A stretch of DNA of 64,000 bases from Azolla caroliniana (GCA_043228905.1 JBHGNT010000011.1:15624001-15688000); one strand, 5' to 3'; numbered from the stretch's first letter, positions 47,230-60,634 are shown. Numbers and translations: made by a program. Notes: a model not told the origin generated them from the letters alone.

Positions 47230-50153
47230 CAATGCATTTGCTCCTATTATTGATGACAACAAAATTATACGATGAATATGTTGCCTTCGAGAGGCAATCT
47301 AGCTAAATGGCTTGGATTAGAGTTTTTAGATGCTACTTGCGCTTCTATTGATTTCATTGCCCAATTTGGTTTAATGCAACATATGAGAGAGAGAAGCTTT
47401 TGTCATGTAAATATCATAATAATAAGTTTTGAAATAGGGTAAACATAAACAAAGTAAGTGAACTTATTCGTATGAATAGACTTGGGCTAGAAAAACATAA
47501 CTTTGATGTTAGTATTTTGATCCTATTTCACAAGAATTCTTCATGATAATGTTAATGACTTTATAGAAGTAATTTTATGCTCCGAATGTACTTGATGTAA
47601 AGGAGTGATTGTGGCTAAACTTTCTCAGCACAGAGATTTATGGTCATCGTTTACCAAGAGACTGAGCCATAAATATTTTGTTTTGTTTTGTTTTGTGCTT
47701 GTTTTGATGCATCATGCAGTAGTGAATTTTTACAAAAAATATGTTTTTTTTTGTTTTTTCTTCGTATATTTTTTAGGTGAATGAACAATAACATGTTATG
47801 GCCGATGGTAAATCCAATCAATTGACTAGATCGAGGAGTTGGAAGGGAATTTTCCAGTATGTGATTTGCCCAACATTGTACAAAAAGGGAGGGATGAGCT
47901 TTGGTTTATAGAAACCATTATATGTGTACTTCACATTTCAGGTTCCAACAAATCTCTCGTTATGGAAGAGTGAGTGGGACATCTGAAGTTATCCACTTTA
48001 TTTTTTGATACAAAGATATCTCTCTCACACATTTATTATTGCAAAGGCATACATACTTTTACCACATGCAAGCCCCTAATGAATGTGTGCCTTCATAATA
48101 GGTGAGCTTGATATCTCAACAATTTGTGATAGATGGCGATAAAAACAAGCATGTTCTCCAAAAGATAAGAATAATGTAACACATTGAATACCACGATCCA
48201 CATCTATGCATAAAAAATAGACACAATAAAAACATTCAAGTTTTTTACATATTTACATGATGTTGAGTTTGCCATCTCTAAAATTTTGGAGCATGTTATA
48301 TTTAGATATTTCTATAGTAAAGTAAATCTCCCAACCATGCATCTATAGTCTTTATCCCCTCAAGCAAATTATATTTATATTTTTAAAACATGGGGCTATA
48401 CATTGACCCCATACACATCTACAATTAGTCCAAGTTGGAACTACCATAATATTCGTGCAGTGAAACATTGCAAAAGAAACTCGGTATACAAACATGTTGG
48501 CTGAGAAAATGATCAAAGAGTAATGTGAAAAAATGAAGATAGGAAGGTCATTCAATCCAATACTACGAAGTGTTATGGAATTTCTTTTGTGAATGAAAGA
48601 TAAATTTGCAAAAATATAAATTAATTCAACATCAATATCAGATTTGTTTCACATATTGATATATCCAATCAAGAAATTAAAACATTCAATCAATGTTGAT
48701 GCTTTCACATGTTGTGTTTCTATCTAGATGCCCATTTGTCCCTCAGGATTGGTTGAACTAAAAGTCCTACTTTACACCTACTAGGATTGCTAGTAAGCAA
48801 TAAAGTGGAAAAGAAAGAAGTTAATACTCGTCGCCATAAAAAGATAAAATACAAATCTAAAAGTCTTGTGCATCATCAATCCTTCTTTGTTTGATGGAGA
48901 ATTACCATGTCAATCATTCAAGTGCTCTATGTTGATGAGGAAAGACTAAAATAGATGTGGTATGTCATGTCACTATTTTGATAAGTTTTTTTTATTAGGA
49001 TTACAATGTAGGACCATTGTTGAAACAACATTATATATTGCTTACTACTCACGTACAAACAACAATATTTATTTATTTTGTCCAAAAAATATATTATATT
49101 AGCATTAAGGGATGTCGTAATGCAATACATAAAATATGTACATTTAGGTAATGAACCCCTTCCTAAATTATGATTGTTGGTTGAAATAAATACTTCGGTG
49201 TAGAGTTGAGCCACTCCACCTTATCAGAAATCCATCTATAAAATATTCGTTTGCCCCATATGGCATGAAACTCCAATCTTTGTAGCTCTGCCTATTGCGC
49301 ATTACCTTTAATGTTGTCCAAAGAACCTCTGAGATTATGCACAACCTTTGTCCAAATCCTAGATTTGATATAGGCATGGCCTTCACTCACATCTTACAAA
49401 CAACCATATATTTGATGCCCCTAAATGCTTTAAATGTAATATCTTTGACCAAATATATCTAAAAAAGAAGTAAAATCATCCTCCAAATCATGAGACTCCT
49501 ATCGTAAGAGGGTAACCACATTCAAGAGTCATGCTACACTATAAAAACATGCAAGGTTATGTGTATAATATATGCTATTAAGTTCAATGACAAAAAAAGG
49601 ATGGTGCACATGATGGCATATAATAGATTATAGGAAAAGAAAAGAAAAAACGCCTTTCATTTCCTAGACATAGTTAAACACCAATGATGTGAGAAAAGCA
49701 GTGAGTGGAATAGTGAAACCATGGAAATATAATTGGTCATTGTTCAAAACGTAAAACTAGAAAGAGATGATAATTACCACAATTGATGATGGTGTTGGAA
49801 GGCTCAACCTTAACACAACCTCGTATATTGCCATCATCATATATTTGACACAATGAGATGCAATGAGAAAATAATAGTGCGATGTGATGAGATGATGAAT
49901 CTAAATAGTTGCTTATCCATGTATTTGAGTATATACGAGAATAAAGGGATTTTAAGTTACATGGAAGCAAATTATATTACCCAACACATAATTAATACAA
50001 CAACAAATCAGTATGGTGGTTAATAAGAACAAATAAGAAACCACAAGAGAGTGAGGCAAATAATCAACCGGGAGCAACTCAAGAGCTGACTCACAAAGTA
50101 TATTTGAGAAAGAGTATGGTACACAATGTATGTAAAAAACATGAGCTCTACCA

Positions 50154-50155
<2 letters not shown>
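47230..50155. other. Intergenic stretch without a supported gene
   Basis: AT-rich with many short frames lacking motifs. Nothing beyond simple repeats can be supported. Confidence 0.6.

Positions 50156-50159
<4 letters not shown>

Positions 50160-50194
<35 letters not shown>
50160..50194. repeat. (AC)n microsatellite
   Basis: About 16 uninterrupted ac units. The Cys/Val-rich frames on the other strand are only translations of this run. Confidence 0.97.
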
Positions 50195-50196
<2 letters not shown>

Positions 50197-50540
50197 GTAG
50201 ATCACGCCTCCCGACCACATAGGAGATGCTTGTACTCGATCAATGAAATCATATCCACACAACACAAAGGATGACTTGTAAGCTCAACACGAAACTGTCA
50301 CGAGTAGAAATCACAAAATAACCACGAAATCATGGTATTGCAGGCAAACTTGGGTCAAGCAGACCCAAGAGAGAGTTACGCCTACATTCCAACGAAGAAC
50401 GTGGTTGTATGTGCAATATCGAGATATGCCATGCATGGTTATTACTACTACTACTACCAAAGGGACTTCACATACATATGTTGACTTGACTATACACATT
50501 ACATATATTGTTCTTTTACTCTTCCCTTCCTTTCCTATAT

Positions 50541-50594
50541 GTACATACATACATACATACATACATACATACATACATACATACATACATACAC

Positions 50595-50627
<33 letters not shown>

Positions 50628-50878
50628 TACATACATATATTCACATACAAATAAGAGTATAAAATACACACATACAAATAAGAGTACAAAATACACACAT
50701 ACAAATAAGAGTACAAAATACACACATACAAATAAGAGTACAAAATACACACATACAAATAAGAGTACAAAATACACACATACATATATGTACATATTCA
50801 CATACAAATAAGAGTACAAAATACACACATACATATATCATATGTACATATTCACATACAAATAAGAGTACAAAATAG
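50541..50878. repeat. (ACAT)n and (AC)n runs followed by a 27-bp minisatellite
   Basis: An acat run (50541-50592) and an ac run (50594-50624) are followed by repeats of the unit acacatacaaataagagtac plus aaaatac. There are five regular copies from about 50643 and further copies after short interruptions, to 50876. The array ends about 300 bases before the transporter ATG, so it lies in the promoter or leader. Confidence 0.92.
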
Positions 50879-50939
50879 TGAACGAAGCGAGAGACAATTG
50901 CAAGGAAGAAAAAGACTTAGACAAATACATACAAATACA

Positions 50940-50960
50940 TAGAGAGAGAGAGAGAGAGAG
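50940..50960. repeat. (GA)n microsatellite in the transporter leader
   Basis: About ten ga units. GAGA-type runs are common in plant 5' leaders. Confidence 0.9.
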
Positions 50961-51180
50961 AACGAAGAAGCCACGGAAGTCGAAGGTGGAAACGACCGAG
51001 CGATGTCTTTTCCCTCTCGTTCTCCTTCTGCCTCTGCAATTCTGCAGGATCTGATTGAATGCAGGATTCGTTAAGAAATAGGTCGAGATATTCTTTTTCT
51101 CCTTCTCCTGCGAAGATCCTTGTTGTGAAATCAACAACTGTCTATTTCTTGCCGAAGAAGGAAAACCAGAGTATTTACAC

Positions 51181-54100
51181 ATGGAGAGATCCGTGTTTCA
51201 TAACACGAAGGAGGAGTTAGAGGAAGAGAAGAAGAACGGAGAGGGTAGTAGCAACGATTCTAACACTCCTACGGATAGGGATAATGGTGATGGTGGTGAT
51301 GATGACAGTGCTGATGATAAGGGTGAAAACTTTGATGCTGAGCTAATGCGTGAGGGCTTGACAGTGTCTCATCCAAAGCTGAGAAGGGCTGAACCTCTTG
51401 TCGACTCACTTGATGTGGAATCTATGCAAGTCACGGGTCTCCCTGCCTCTCCTCTTCCTCAGGTTAATTGTCTCTTTCTTTTTCCTATATATTTATATAA
51501 TCGTGAAACAAATGTAATCATATTCTCTCAAATAATATGAAATTCTATGTTTTAATTTCTATCTATCTGTTCATTTATTTATATTTAATGATGTTTACAT
51601 TTTTCCTTGATATGTTCTATTGTTTTCTCTCTGTGTATGTACTACGTTGAAGCAATGTGTTCTAGGATGTGTATCTAAACTAGAAAGCAATCATACTATC
51701 CCCCAGAAGATGAACTGCTATGATGTTTTTCGCATATACCTTAATGATTCTCATTTATTTTGATCTCTCTTTCTCTACATGAGATAAAGTGGTATCTTAT
51801 GATCACCAAGTTAAATAAATATAGATGTAATCTAAAAATACCAGCATTCATGTCCTTTTTTTAAAACTTTATATCTAAATTAGAAAATGGTATTTTTTGA
51901 TCATTTTGATATATGATGAGGTCTTTGATTCACTGTGTATATGCATTCGGAAAAGAAAATGGCTCTTTTCAAATACACGATCTAAGTATTAGAATGGGTT
52001 CATCCATGCTTTGAATCATAAGTCTAATTCGGAAAACAGTATTCAATGATCACCAGGTCTTATTTTGACATGTGATGTAAATGTTAGCATAAATAAATAT
52101 TCATGGTTTAGTTCTTGAATGAGAAATTATAGTTTATTTGTGAATATATTTTCAGGATCCATCATTGGTCCTGGTACTTCAGCTAGCATTCCAAACAATT
52201 GGGGTCGTCTATAGTGGATTGGGAACGAGTCCTCTTTATGTTTATGGAAATGCATTCAATGATGTCGAGATTGGTAGCACATCAGATATCTTGGGAGCCC
52301 TTTCGATTGTGATTTACACGCTCACGCTCATCCCACTCATCAAATACGACTTCGTCGTTCTTCGTGCCAATGGCACTGGGGAGAGTGACTTCAAAGGTCA
52401 CTGGTTATTGGTCTTATTTGTTTTTGGATCATAGCTTAGTAAGTCTCACGATGTCATAAAGTTTAGCAACATTTTAGGGTTTGGAAAAGGCAATAGGTTT
52501 AGATTTGGAAGTTTCAAAGTTTAAAATACTCCTAGATTTGGGCAGTTTATATCTGTAGATGCATATGATATAGCAGAACGATTATGATATAATGACTTCT
52601 TTAGTGTTGCATGAATGAAGTAGTTCATTTTCATCTGTATGTGATGCTTGTTTACTCTTCTTTATAATTGGGTTGTGCATGACCTGGGGATATTGCGTGT
52701 GCCTTTAGTTTGGTAAATGAATACATGCCCCAAGATCTAGATCCTTAAGGTGCACTGATTTGACTGTAACAGGTGTATGTCTTTCTTATACCTGATTAAT
52801 CGCACTCTACTCATTGAACAATAAGCTGGTTTGAGTTTCTCCTAAGTTCTAGATGCTCTATATTGTGCATGTAAATTGTTTCCTTGTCTTACATTCACTC
52901 ACTATAATATGCATTCATTTCATCCCTGACATTTGAATTTCATAAGTTGATTTATTTATTTTAGTTTATATGAGAAAGTTCAAGGTGTCGTACATCATAT
53001 TTCTATTTCTATTTGGAATCTCAATGTCGAAGCATGAAAAGAATAGGGATCTCATTTACTTTGCTACAGAATTTCGTTTTTATAGAATAATGAAGAAAGG
53101 CAAGTCTAGATATTGTCCAGCACACCTTCATTTCTCTCTATTTCTGTAAGATCATGTAATATTTCATGAGATGTTCTATAAGATTCACTAGATGTAATTG
53201 TTTGATCTTCTGAAAATGTTAATATTATATTTCATTTCATTTCTCTTTTACACATTTCTTCACTCACTCAAACACACGTGCGTTCTGTATATGAGTTTTT
53301 TTGAGAGGTTTTGTATTACTGGAGTCCAAAAGGAGGTGAGAAAATGTCTTTCCTGACTTTTGTAGTTGGACTTGCAGGTGGGTCATTTTCCTTGTATTCG
53401 ATAATTTGTCATTATGCTAGAGCAAGCTTGATACCCAGTAGGCAGCCGACAGATGAAGAACTATCAAATTTCACCATTGAAACGCCGACAAAGCGTCTGG
53501 AAAGAGCGATGACAATTAAAGGGCGTCTAGAGAAAAGTGTGTTTTGGAAAACTTTTTTGTTCGTGGTTGCACTTATAGGAGTGAGTTTAGTCATCTGTGA
53601 TGGAATCCTCACACCATGCATTTCAGGTATGGCTCATTTATTATTGTATATTTTCAATGGTTAAGAGGAGTAAAATAGGGGCATCAATTTGGACTTAAAA
53701 TTGGATTTTATTTTTGTAAGGTAACTATTTTGGTGGCAATGGGTTGAGAGTTTTTCAAATTACGTTTTTCTTGAAAAATCTCAATATATCCTTGAAAGCA
53801 ATTCACTGTTTTTTTCCTCTTTCCTTAAATTTGTCCCTTCTCTTGTTGAAAATTTATAACCATTATGAACTATTGGATTTTGAGAAGTAAAGTTTACCAT
53901 GAAAAATCCCCCGTCCTCTTTTTCTTTATTTGCAGTGATGTCTGCTGTAAATGGACTTAGTGTGGCATTTCCTTCAGTTCCACAAGGTTATCTAACATTT
54001 TATTTTGATGTAATGGGTCAATGTTGTGAATCTTTTGTTATATCTTCACAATCTTTGTTTTTGTTTTTTGCTGCACAGAGTCAATAGCGATGGTTGCAAT

Positions 54101-57100
54101 TATACTTCTTCTTACTCTTTTCAGTGTCCAAGGACTTGGCACTGGAAAAGTCAAATACTTTTTTGCACCACTATTATGTTTATGGTTCGTAGCAATAGCT
54201 GCGATAGGCATTTACAATATTGTCAAGTATGATCCAACCATCTTTAGAGCCTTCAATCCTGCATATATCTACTACTTCTTTGCAAGTAACAAGATGAATG
54301 CGTGTTATGTACTTGGAGGGCTAGTGTTGTGCATTTCAGGTTATCATACAAATCCTTTATCCAGATTTGGTATAAATCAGGTTTTAAACTTTCTCTTAAC
54401 TATGATTTTGTTTCTCAGGAGGGGAGGCAATGTTTGCAGATCTCGGAAATTTTCCACTAAGATCCATTCAGGTGACGGTTAAAATTTTAAATTATGATTT
54501 TTTTAGGTGTAAAAACTACTAGGGTCGAATCTCTTATCTAGGCATTTACACAACAACAGGTTGTAATCCTATTGTGGATCATGACGTCCTTTGTACCAAG
54601 TTTATTATGACAAGATAACCAACAAATGAAGTTTAAATAACCTCAAAGTAAGAGCCCTGCCCTTGCTCTCCAAGTGCGTAGAGAGCTGTAGATGCTAGTA
54701 GTAAGAACCAATAAGACACGAGGATGAGTGCATGATGAGATAGCTTAGTCCTCACTACTACTAGAAGTTTCAAACTTCAAATTTATCTTGTTGAAGGCCA
54801 TGCGATAATGCAAGAGGGAGAGAAGGATAGGGAGAGGGAGGATGTAATGCTTTTCAATGAAACGGTTCTGAAAGAGCTGATGAACACTAAGGCGTCCAAA
54901 AACTTCTTAGTATATTTTTTCTAGATTTTGACAATTTTCCTCATCCAACTGGTGCAAGCTGTCATGACATCCAGCTCAAAAGTGTTTCTCAATCATGCAG
55001 ACAAGAAGGCCTATTGGAATCGGACCTATGAAGGTGGCTGATCTTGCGTCGACAATTTGGCCCACCATTGCAACATTACTATTCAAGAATGTAGATGGTG
55101 CAAGTTTGCAGACTCAGTGAACTCTACCCTCAATGTGTGCGCTGCATCAAATTGTTGTATGGAAGTTAAAGCCTTCAACTTATCCTGCATACTTCCAGAA
55201 GTTCCAAACTTCACTGTTGCACTGCCTTCCTGATTTTCTAAAGGTGCCAAGTGGTTCTAAATAGGTGCATATAAAAGTTGCACTCCACCATTTATCATTT
55301 AAGACCTCATTATATGGCCTTCAGCCATATTAGAGCTGCTCATATGTGGTTGGAGCAAAACCAGCTATTCCTTGATAATCTGGTTGCATGCCAACATTTT
55401 TGTCCATGGTATTGGCCATGCCTTTTTGCATTGCCCCAAACATATTCCTCGTGTAGGAATTCCAACAATATCCTAGAATACCAAACCACCTCGAAAGTAA
55501 CCATAATGTGGAAAGGGTGGTTGTGGAGGAATTGTCTGGTAAACAATCTGCTCACCACTTCTCTGACAGCTCAAAGAAACATATTGTCCTTGCAAAGAAG
55601 GTTGAGTTGCATTTGTTTGACTAATGGGGGTCTCAACATCTTGTTTTCTGAATTGGCCAGTTACCTCTGTGGCTCACAGGACTCGAAGATACTCCGTTTC
55701 CTCTTGAGAGATGGAAGGAACTTGCATGTACTCCACTGTTTGGGTTTTGCATCAGCTCCTGAAATGTATCCACAGAGTTTGAGAGTTGTGTCTGAAATAA
55801 AGTCATTTAGAAGAGTAAACCTCTTCTCTTTGCTAGGGATTGGCTAATTTCTTTTCTTGTAACTTACATGCACAAGTAACCAATTGTTACATATGAGGAG
55901 AAAGTCATCAAATCCTCTAGATAGAACCATGAAACTGGCTTGTGGAAATTCCAGATAGTGGTAAAACAACCACTGATTTAGCTATAATTTCACCACCAGA
56001 GAAATCTTATATAAAAGAATAATCACTTCTTCAAGGTTTTGGACTTTGTAAGACTTTGACATCCACTAAAGTTAGATTGCTCCTCAAGGAACTTAAAACT
56101 CTGTTGAGCCTTGGCTGGTTGACTTTGGTCAGGACATTAATAAGCAGTCCCAGTGATAGTTTGAGCTGCTACGTCTATATCTTTTGCACATTAATGTATG
56201 TTACACTTATATCCATAACAGAGATATGGCTTGTTTTGGTGACATAATTGTAGCTTCATCACCAGAAGGATGTAGTAATTTACGTACTTGGTAAATGGAC
56301 AAGATGATGTGGGATGTAAAAGCATTGTCTTTATGCCTCCAATCAAAATATTACTTTTCACAAACAAAATTAGTCTTGTGTCATAGTGGCAAAGCTATGC
56401 TTTATATCCTTAAAGCCACAAGTTCAAGTGAGAAGCAATGGGTCTAAGGTCATGTTCATTTTTAAAAGCATTCATATGTTATAACATTCTGATTATTATA
56501 CTAGAAATTTTCAAAATCACTCGTTTTAAATTTATCTGTGATTCTTTGTCACATCATTTTGAGAATTTCTCCTGTTAACATTACTATAGATAATAATGCT
56601 TGATGTATTGATCTTCTAATATGATTCCAGATTGCATTTGGAGTGGTAGTTTATCCCTGTCTCCTGCTAGCATACATGGGTCAAGCTGCATACCTTGTGA
56701 AGTTCCCTCTTGCGGTTCATGATGTTTTCTATCGCTCTATCCCAGGCGAGAAAACTTAAAACTCTACTTGTGTTTACGGTTTGTTTTCTATTTGGATGTG
56801 TTTCACATTCATACCATGGATACATCGTGATGTTCAACTTGTTAGTCTCCATCCTAATTGTACACAATTTTAATCATGATGTTTCATAATATAAAAAATT
56901 TACATATATAAACATATAAATTTTTCTGAGGATGAGACACAAGGAATATGAGCAATCCTTGACAAGTTTTTATTGAAAGAAGAGTTTTCATTTTTTTTTC
57001 TCAATTCTCCAGTCACTCTTTTCTGGCCGATGTTTATACTCTCAATCTTAGCGGCAATGATTGCAAGTCGATCGATGATTTTGGCGACGTTTTCTGTAAT

Positions 57101-58803
57101 AAACATGGCATTGGCGCTTGATTGCTTTCCAAGAGTCACTGTGATTCATACATCTAGACGTTTTATGGGGCAAATGTATATTCCCACAATCAACTGGTTA
57201 ATGGCAATCATATGTGTGCTTATCATAGCTGGCTTCAAGAGTACAGACTTTATCGCTCATGCTTTTGGTAAGGAAATATTTGATTTTCTTTTTATACTGC
57301 ACAGTGAAAGCTATTGTAAACCCTATCTATATATTCCAGGACAGAAGTAGTATTCTCTTATTTGTTAGGTAGTCACGGATTTTGGTAGAATTGGTAGAAT
57401 AGTTAAGTTTTGTCTTTTTATGTTCGTGTAAGTCTGTCTCCAAATCTAGAGGCATAATAAGTTAAGGAAAGCAATTTTCAGGATATCAATCTATTTTGCT
57501 ACACAAAGTTCACATCCATTTAATCTATTGTTAAAAACTGCTAGCACAACTTGTATCAATTTTCTTACAGGAAATCATATTGATTGTCTTACACAAGATC
57601 TACTCTGCTTGAAATATGTCATTAATATTTGCTAACAATATCTCATTGATATATTCACAACTAAAAGACCTATTAGTTCATGCCATTGTACCATGCATGT
57701 AAAAAATATATTGTTTACTAGTAGTTTTAATTAACTTTTGGTGCTGTGAATTTTTAGGCATCGCAGTTCTAGGTGACATGCTCATTACAACTGCCTTTGC
57801 TACATTGATTATGATCATGATATGGAAAACTCGATTGGTATTGTCTCTTACTTTCTTGGTCATTGTTGGAGGTGTGGAGTTGATATACCTTCTTGCAGTT
57901 CTTTTGAAAGTATCTGAAGCTGGTTGGGTCACCTTGGTTCTAGCCATATCTCTTGTCAGCATAATGTATATATGGCATTATGGTACCCGTATGAAATATC
58001 AAAGCGAAGTGGATCAAAGAATCTCAATGGATTATATGCTAGAGTTGGGGCCCAATCTGGGGACTGTAAGAGTAGAAGGTGTTGGGTTGCTTTATAACGA
58101 GCTCATTCAAGGAGTGCCCGCTATATTTGGATATTTCATGAAAAAACTCCCGGCAATACACTCGACCATAGTATTTGTTTGCATAAAGTATATAAATGTA
58201 CCTGCCGTACCACAGTCACAAAGGTTTGTCTTTCGGCGTGTCTGTCCCCGGGATTACCATATATTTCGTTGTGTTGCAAGGTATGGATATAAAGATGTAA
58301 GGAAAGAGGACCATAACTTATTTGAGAAGCTGCTTTTGAAGAGCCTCAAGACTTTTATACGAAGAGAGGCTCAAGAATACGCGTTAGAATTTGGGAGCTT
58401 TGAAAGGCTTTCGGATAATATCGATGATGACATTTCTTCACTGGTTGGTAGAAATGGACAAGATTTAGGTGAACTAATCCAACCTTTATTATCAAGGAAT
58501 TTATCCGGAAATATCGAGGACATTGATATATCTGAATCTCTTCATTCTCTACATTGTAACGAAGTTGTGCTTGATGAGATTGCTTCAACGGAGATTTCCT
58601 TTTTGAAGCAGGCAAAGAAAAGTGGTGTGGTTTATCTCATTGGACATGCTGCTGTGAGAGCCAAGAAGGATTCATGGTTCTTTAGGAAACTTGTCATAAA
58701 TTATTTCTATGCATTTCTATCAAGAAATTGTAGGGCAACTTCAGATATACTGAATGTTCCTCAAACGAACCGCTTACAGGTTGGAATGACGTACATGGTT
58801 TAG
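51181..58803 (+). CDS. KUP/HAK/KT potassium transporter, KUP12-like group
   Basis: A multi-pass K+/H+ symporter, in plants found on the plasma membrane, vacuole or chloroplast depending on the member. Nine exons join in phase: 51181-51462, 52156-52396, 53378-53626, 53936-53986, 54079-54339, 54419-54471, 56631-56745, 57013-57267 and 57758-58803. They give 2553 nt, 850 residues. The acidic N-terminus (residues 1-80) fits the KUP7/12/13 type. Family signatures: [19 protein letters not shown] (104-122), [85 protein letters not shown], and the end LQVGMTYMV. The usual GVVYGD is VVYSG here and GDGILTP is CDGILTP. The intron after exon 7 needs a GC donor. Intron 6 is 2.2 kb. Frame and length are otherwise intact. 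Confidence 0.93.
54472..56630. other. Transporter intron 6, with an unidentified coding-like relic
   Basis: The 2.2-kb intron includes a 189-codon plus frame (55278-55847) and, antisense to it, coding-like text (for example [20 protein letters not shown] near 55440-55380 on minus) broken by stops. I cannot assign either to a family. A tRNA-like patch (catagtggcaaagctatg, then ccacaagttcaagt) lies at 56378-56430. Confidence 0.45.
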
Positions 58804-59154
58804 AGCTTCAATGCCTAAGGTGTACAATTGTATCTTCTGGTTGCTTCGAGAAGTGCTAAGCTTAGATATAGAGAGCCATTGGAGGATTCTTCATCTTAAC
58901 AACTAAAAAAACATTTGTTGGATCTTTAAAGCTTGAGAAAAGAAAAGACGAAAACTTGTAACTGAAAGTGAGGCATGATCTTGTGTAAAAGAGAGCCTTG
59001 TATTTTCACATGCTTTTATTTCTTAATATTCTCTTTCACCCTAAATATTTGAATGTGTATAGAAAGCTGTTTCTCAATAAGTATATAATGTTAAGAGGGA
59101 TTGAGAGCTCAAGGGCGAGGAAGGGGGAGAGTGAAAGGTATTGAGGTTGAGATT
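58804..59154. other. 3' flank of the transporter
   Basis: Likely 3' untranslated region and terminator of the transporter. AT-rich; no further gene. Confidence 0.5.
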
Positions 59155-59350
59155 GCCAAGATGGATGTAGCTCAATTGGTAAGATTGTCCAATGGAGACT
59201 CGAAGGTCAAAGGTTTAACCCCTACATTCCACATTGGCATCTAGTAAACAGGATATTTATGAAGTAATAGATAGATAGGTGAGAAAATTAGGTTTTGAAC
59301 CCAACATGTAGGGTTAATATTCTAACAACTTACCATTAGGGTTCTTGAAG
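59155..59350. mobile_element. SINE-like unit with two convergent tRNA-like heads, copy 2
   Basis: gatggatgtagctcaattgg followed by aaggtttaacccctacattc on plus, then aggttttgaacccaac and aacaacttaccattaggg, which on minus form the second head. This is the reverse complement arrangement of 45481-45680. The spacer carries the matching cacattggcatctagta segment. It is more diverged than copy 1 in both B boxes. Confidence 0.6.
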
Positions 59351-60152
59351 TTCTAGTACACATGGCATAATAATATTCTTTATATAGCAAAAATAAGTTC
59401 TTTAGGCTTACAAAATTAGTCTCTAGGTTTCATGTAGCTCAATGGCCATGATCTTAATGCTTGTGATGGAATAATTTTGGAGATTGCTACGAGCATTACA
59501 TGCATAACAAACATGGGTGGATTTAGTAGTGGTGATTAGACTTTATATTTGAGGTTTGTTGTGGAATGAGGCTATAATGGAGTTCAACAAGTTCATATAC
59601 ATGTCATTGTTTGGATGGAACCATGCTCTAGAGATGGTATGCCCCATGTATCTTATATTCTAGTACTTGTCTACATTCTTAACATTACTTCGCTCACTCT
59701 ATGGTGACTTCTTAGTATGTTGTTAGTGTAGCTATGGTGCTGTGGAAAATAGCAATATGCGATTGCCTTTGCGTCAAGTGTGCTAATATAAGGGTTTGTT
59801 CCTTATACCTTTTGAAGCTAAAGCCAGATTTTCTTGAAGTGTCATAGTTAGCCTCTCTATAATTTGTGGAATAGTAATGGAGTCCATGTAGAGTTTGACA
59901 TACTTATCTTTGATGCATCATTAACTAGGTACGGCACACAAAATGTTCATTGATTTTGGACTCGCTTTCAAATCCCTCTTCCTTAATTCAAGACCTTAGT
60001 GGTCACTCACATCTCTCACACCCTTCTTGCGGATTCTTGTAGCATGTGTTGTTAATGTGTCATGGAGGTATTACTTGAGAAACCAACATTTGATTTCTCC
60101 ACCATTGTAGTAAGCCCATTTTCAGGCTTCAACAAGATGGACAACACATTCG
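59351..60152. other. Intergenic stretch left of the Gypsy cluster
   Basis: No frame with a motif and no clear element boundary. Confidence 0.5.
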
Positions 60153-60621
60153 TGTTATGTACACATAACGTAGGTGAGGATAGGTCACTAGTATTTACAT
60201 AAGTGGAAGGTATGTTCACTAATGTTAAAAAGGGACTAATGTGATTGGATAGAAGGAATGATAGGTGCATGCACTATCACGATTTGGACAACCAATGAAT
60301 GGAGTGTCTTTTAGAAAGGCACATCTATTCAAGGGGCTTCAAAAGAGGTATAGGCTTAGCTACCCTCATAAGCAAATTACGTTGGAAGGCTGTTGTCTTA
60401 GACACGGGTGGTGCAGGCTAAGCTTTTGTCACGATGATCGTGTTATCTCTTCCAAGGTATTATTTATCCTAATATCCGGTTGTACGGGACGTCGATGGTA
60501 GGTTTGCTATGTCTAGATCATGAATAGCTTGGGGGTGGTCGGGTAGAATGGGTTCTTCAATTCAATCTATTTACCTTGTTTTAACTTTATTTTGGTCTAA
60601 TGATTAGTAATACTCTTAATA
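60153..60621 (+). repeat. 5' LTR of broken Gypsy copy A
   Basis: It starts tgttatgtacacataacgta and ends ctcttaata, 469 bp, followed by a primer binding site. The same LTR occurs inverted at 61977-62727. A shared gggggtggtcgggt block links it to the LTR at 38818-39286. Confidence 0.85.
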
Positions 60622-60622
60622 G

Positions 60623-60634
60623 TGGTATTAGAAC
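60623..60634 (+). other. Primer binding site of Gypsy copy A
   Basis: tggtattagaac, one base after the LTR, resembles the initiator Met tRNA primer site TGGTATCAGAGC with changes. Confidence 0.7.

Noticed and set aside
50311-50841. Cys/Val- and Tyr/Thr-rich frames of 70-104 codons
   Set aside because: They are translations of ac, acat and 27-bp repeats in six frames.
50643-50878. CRISPR array
   Set aside because: The repeats are contiguous without unique spacers, and this is plant nuclear DNA.
55278-55847. 189-codon frame in transporter intron 6 as a nested gene
   Set aside because: No family match; the antisense strand looks more coding-like but is broken, so a decayed relic is more likely.
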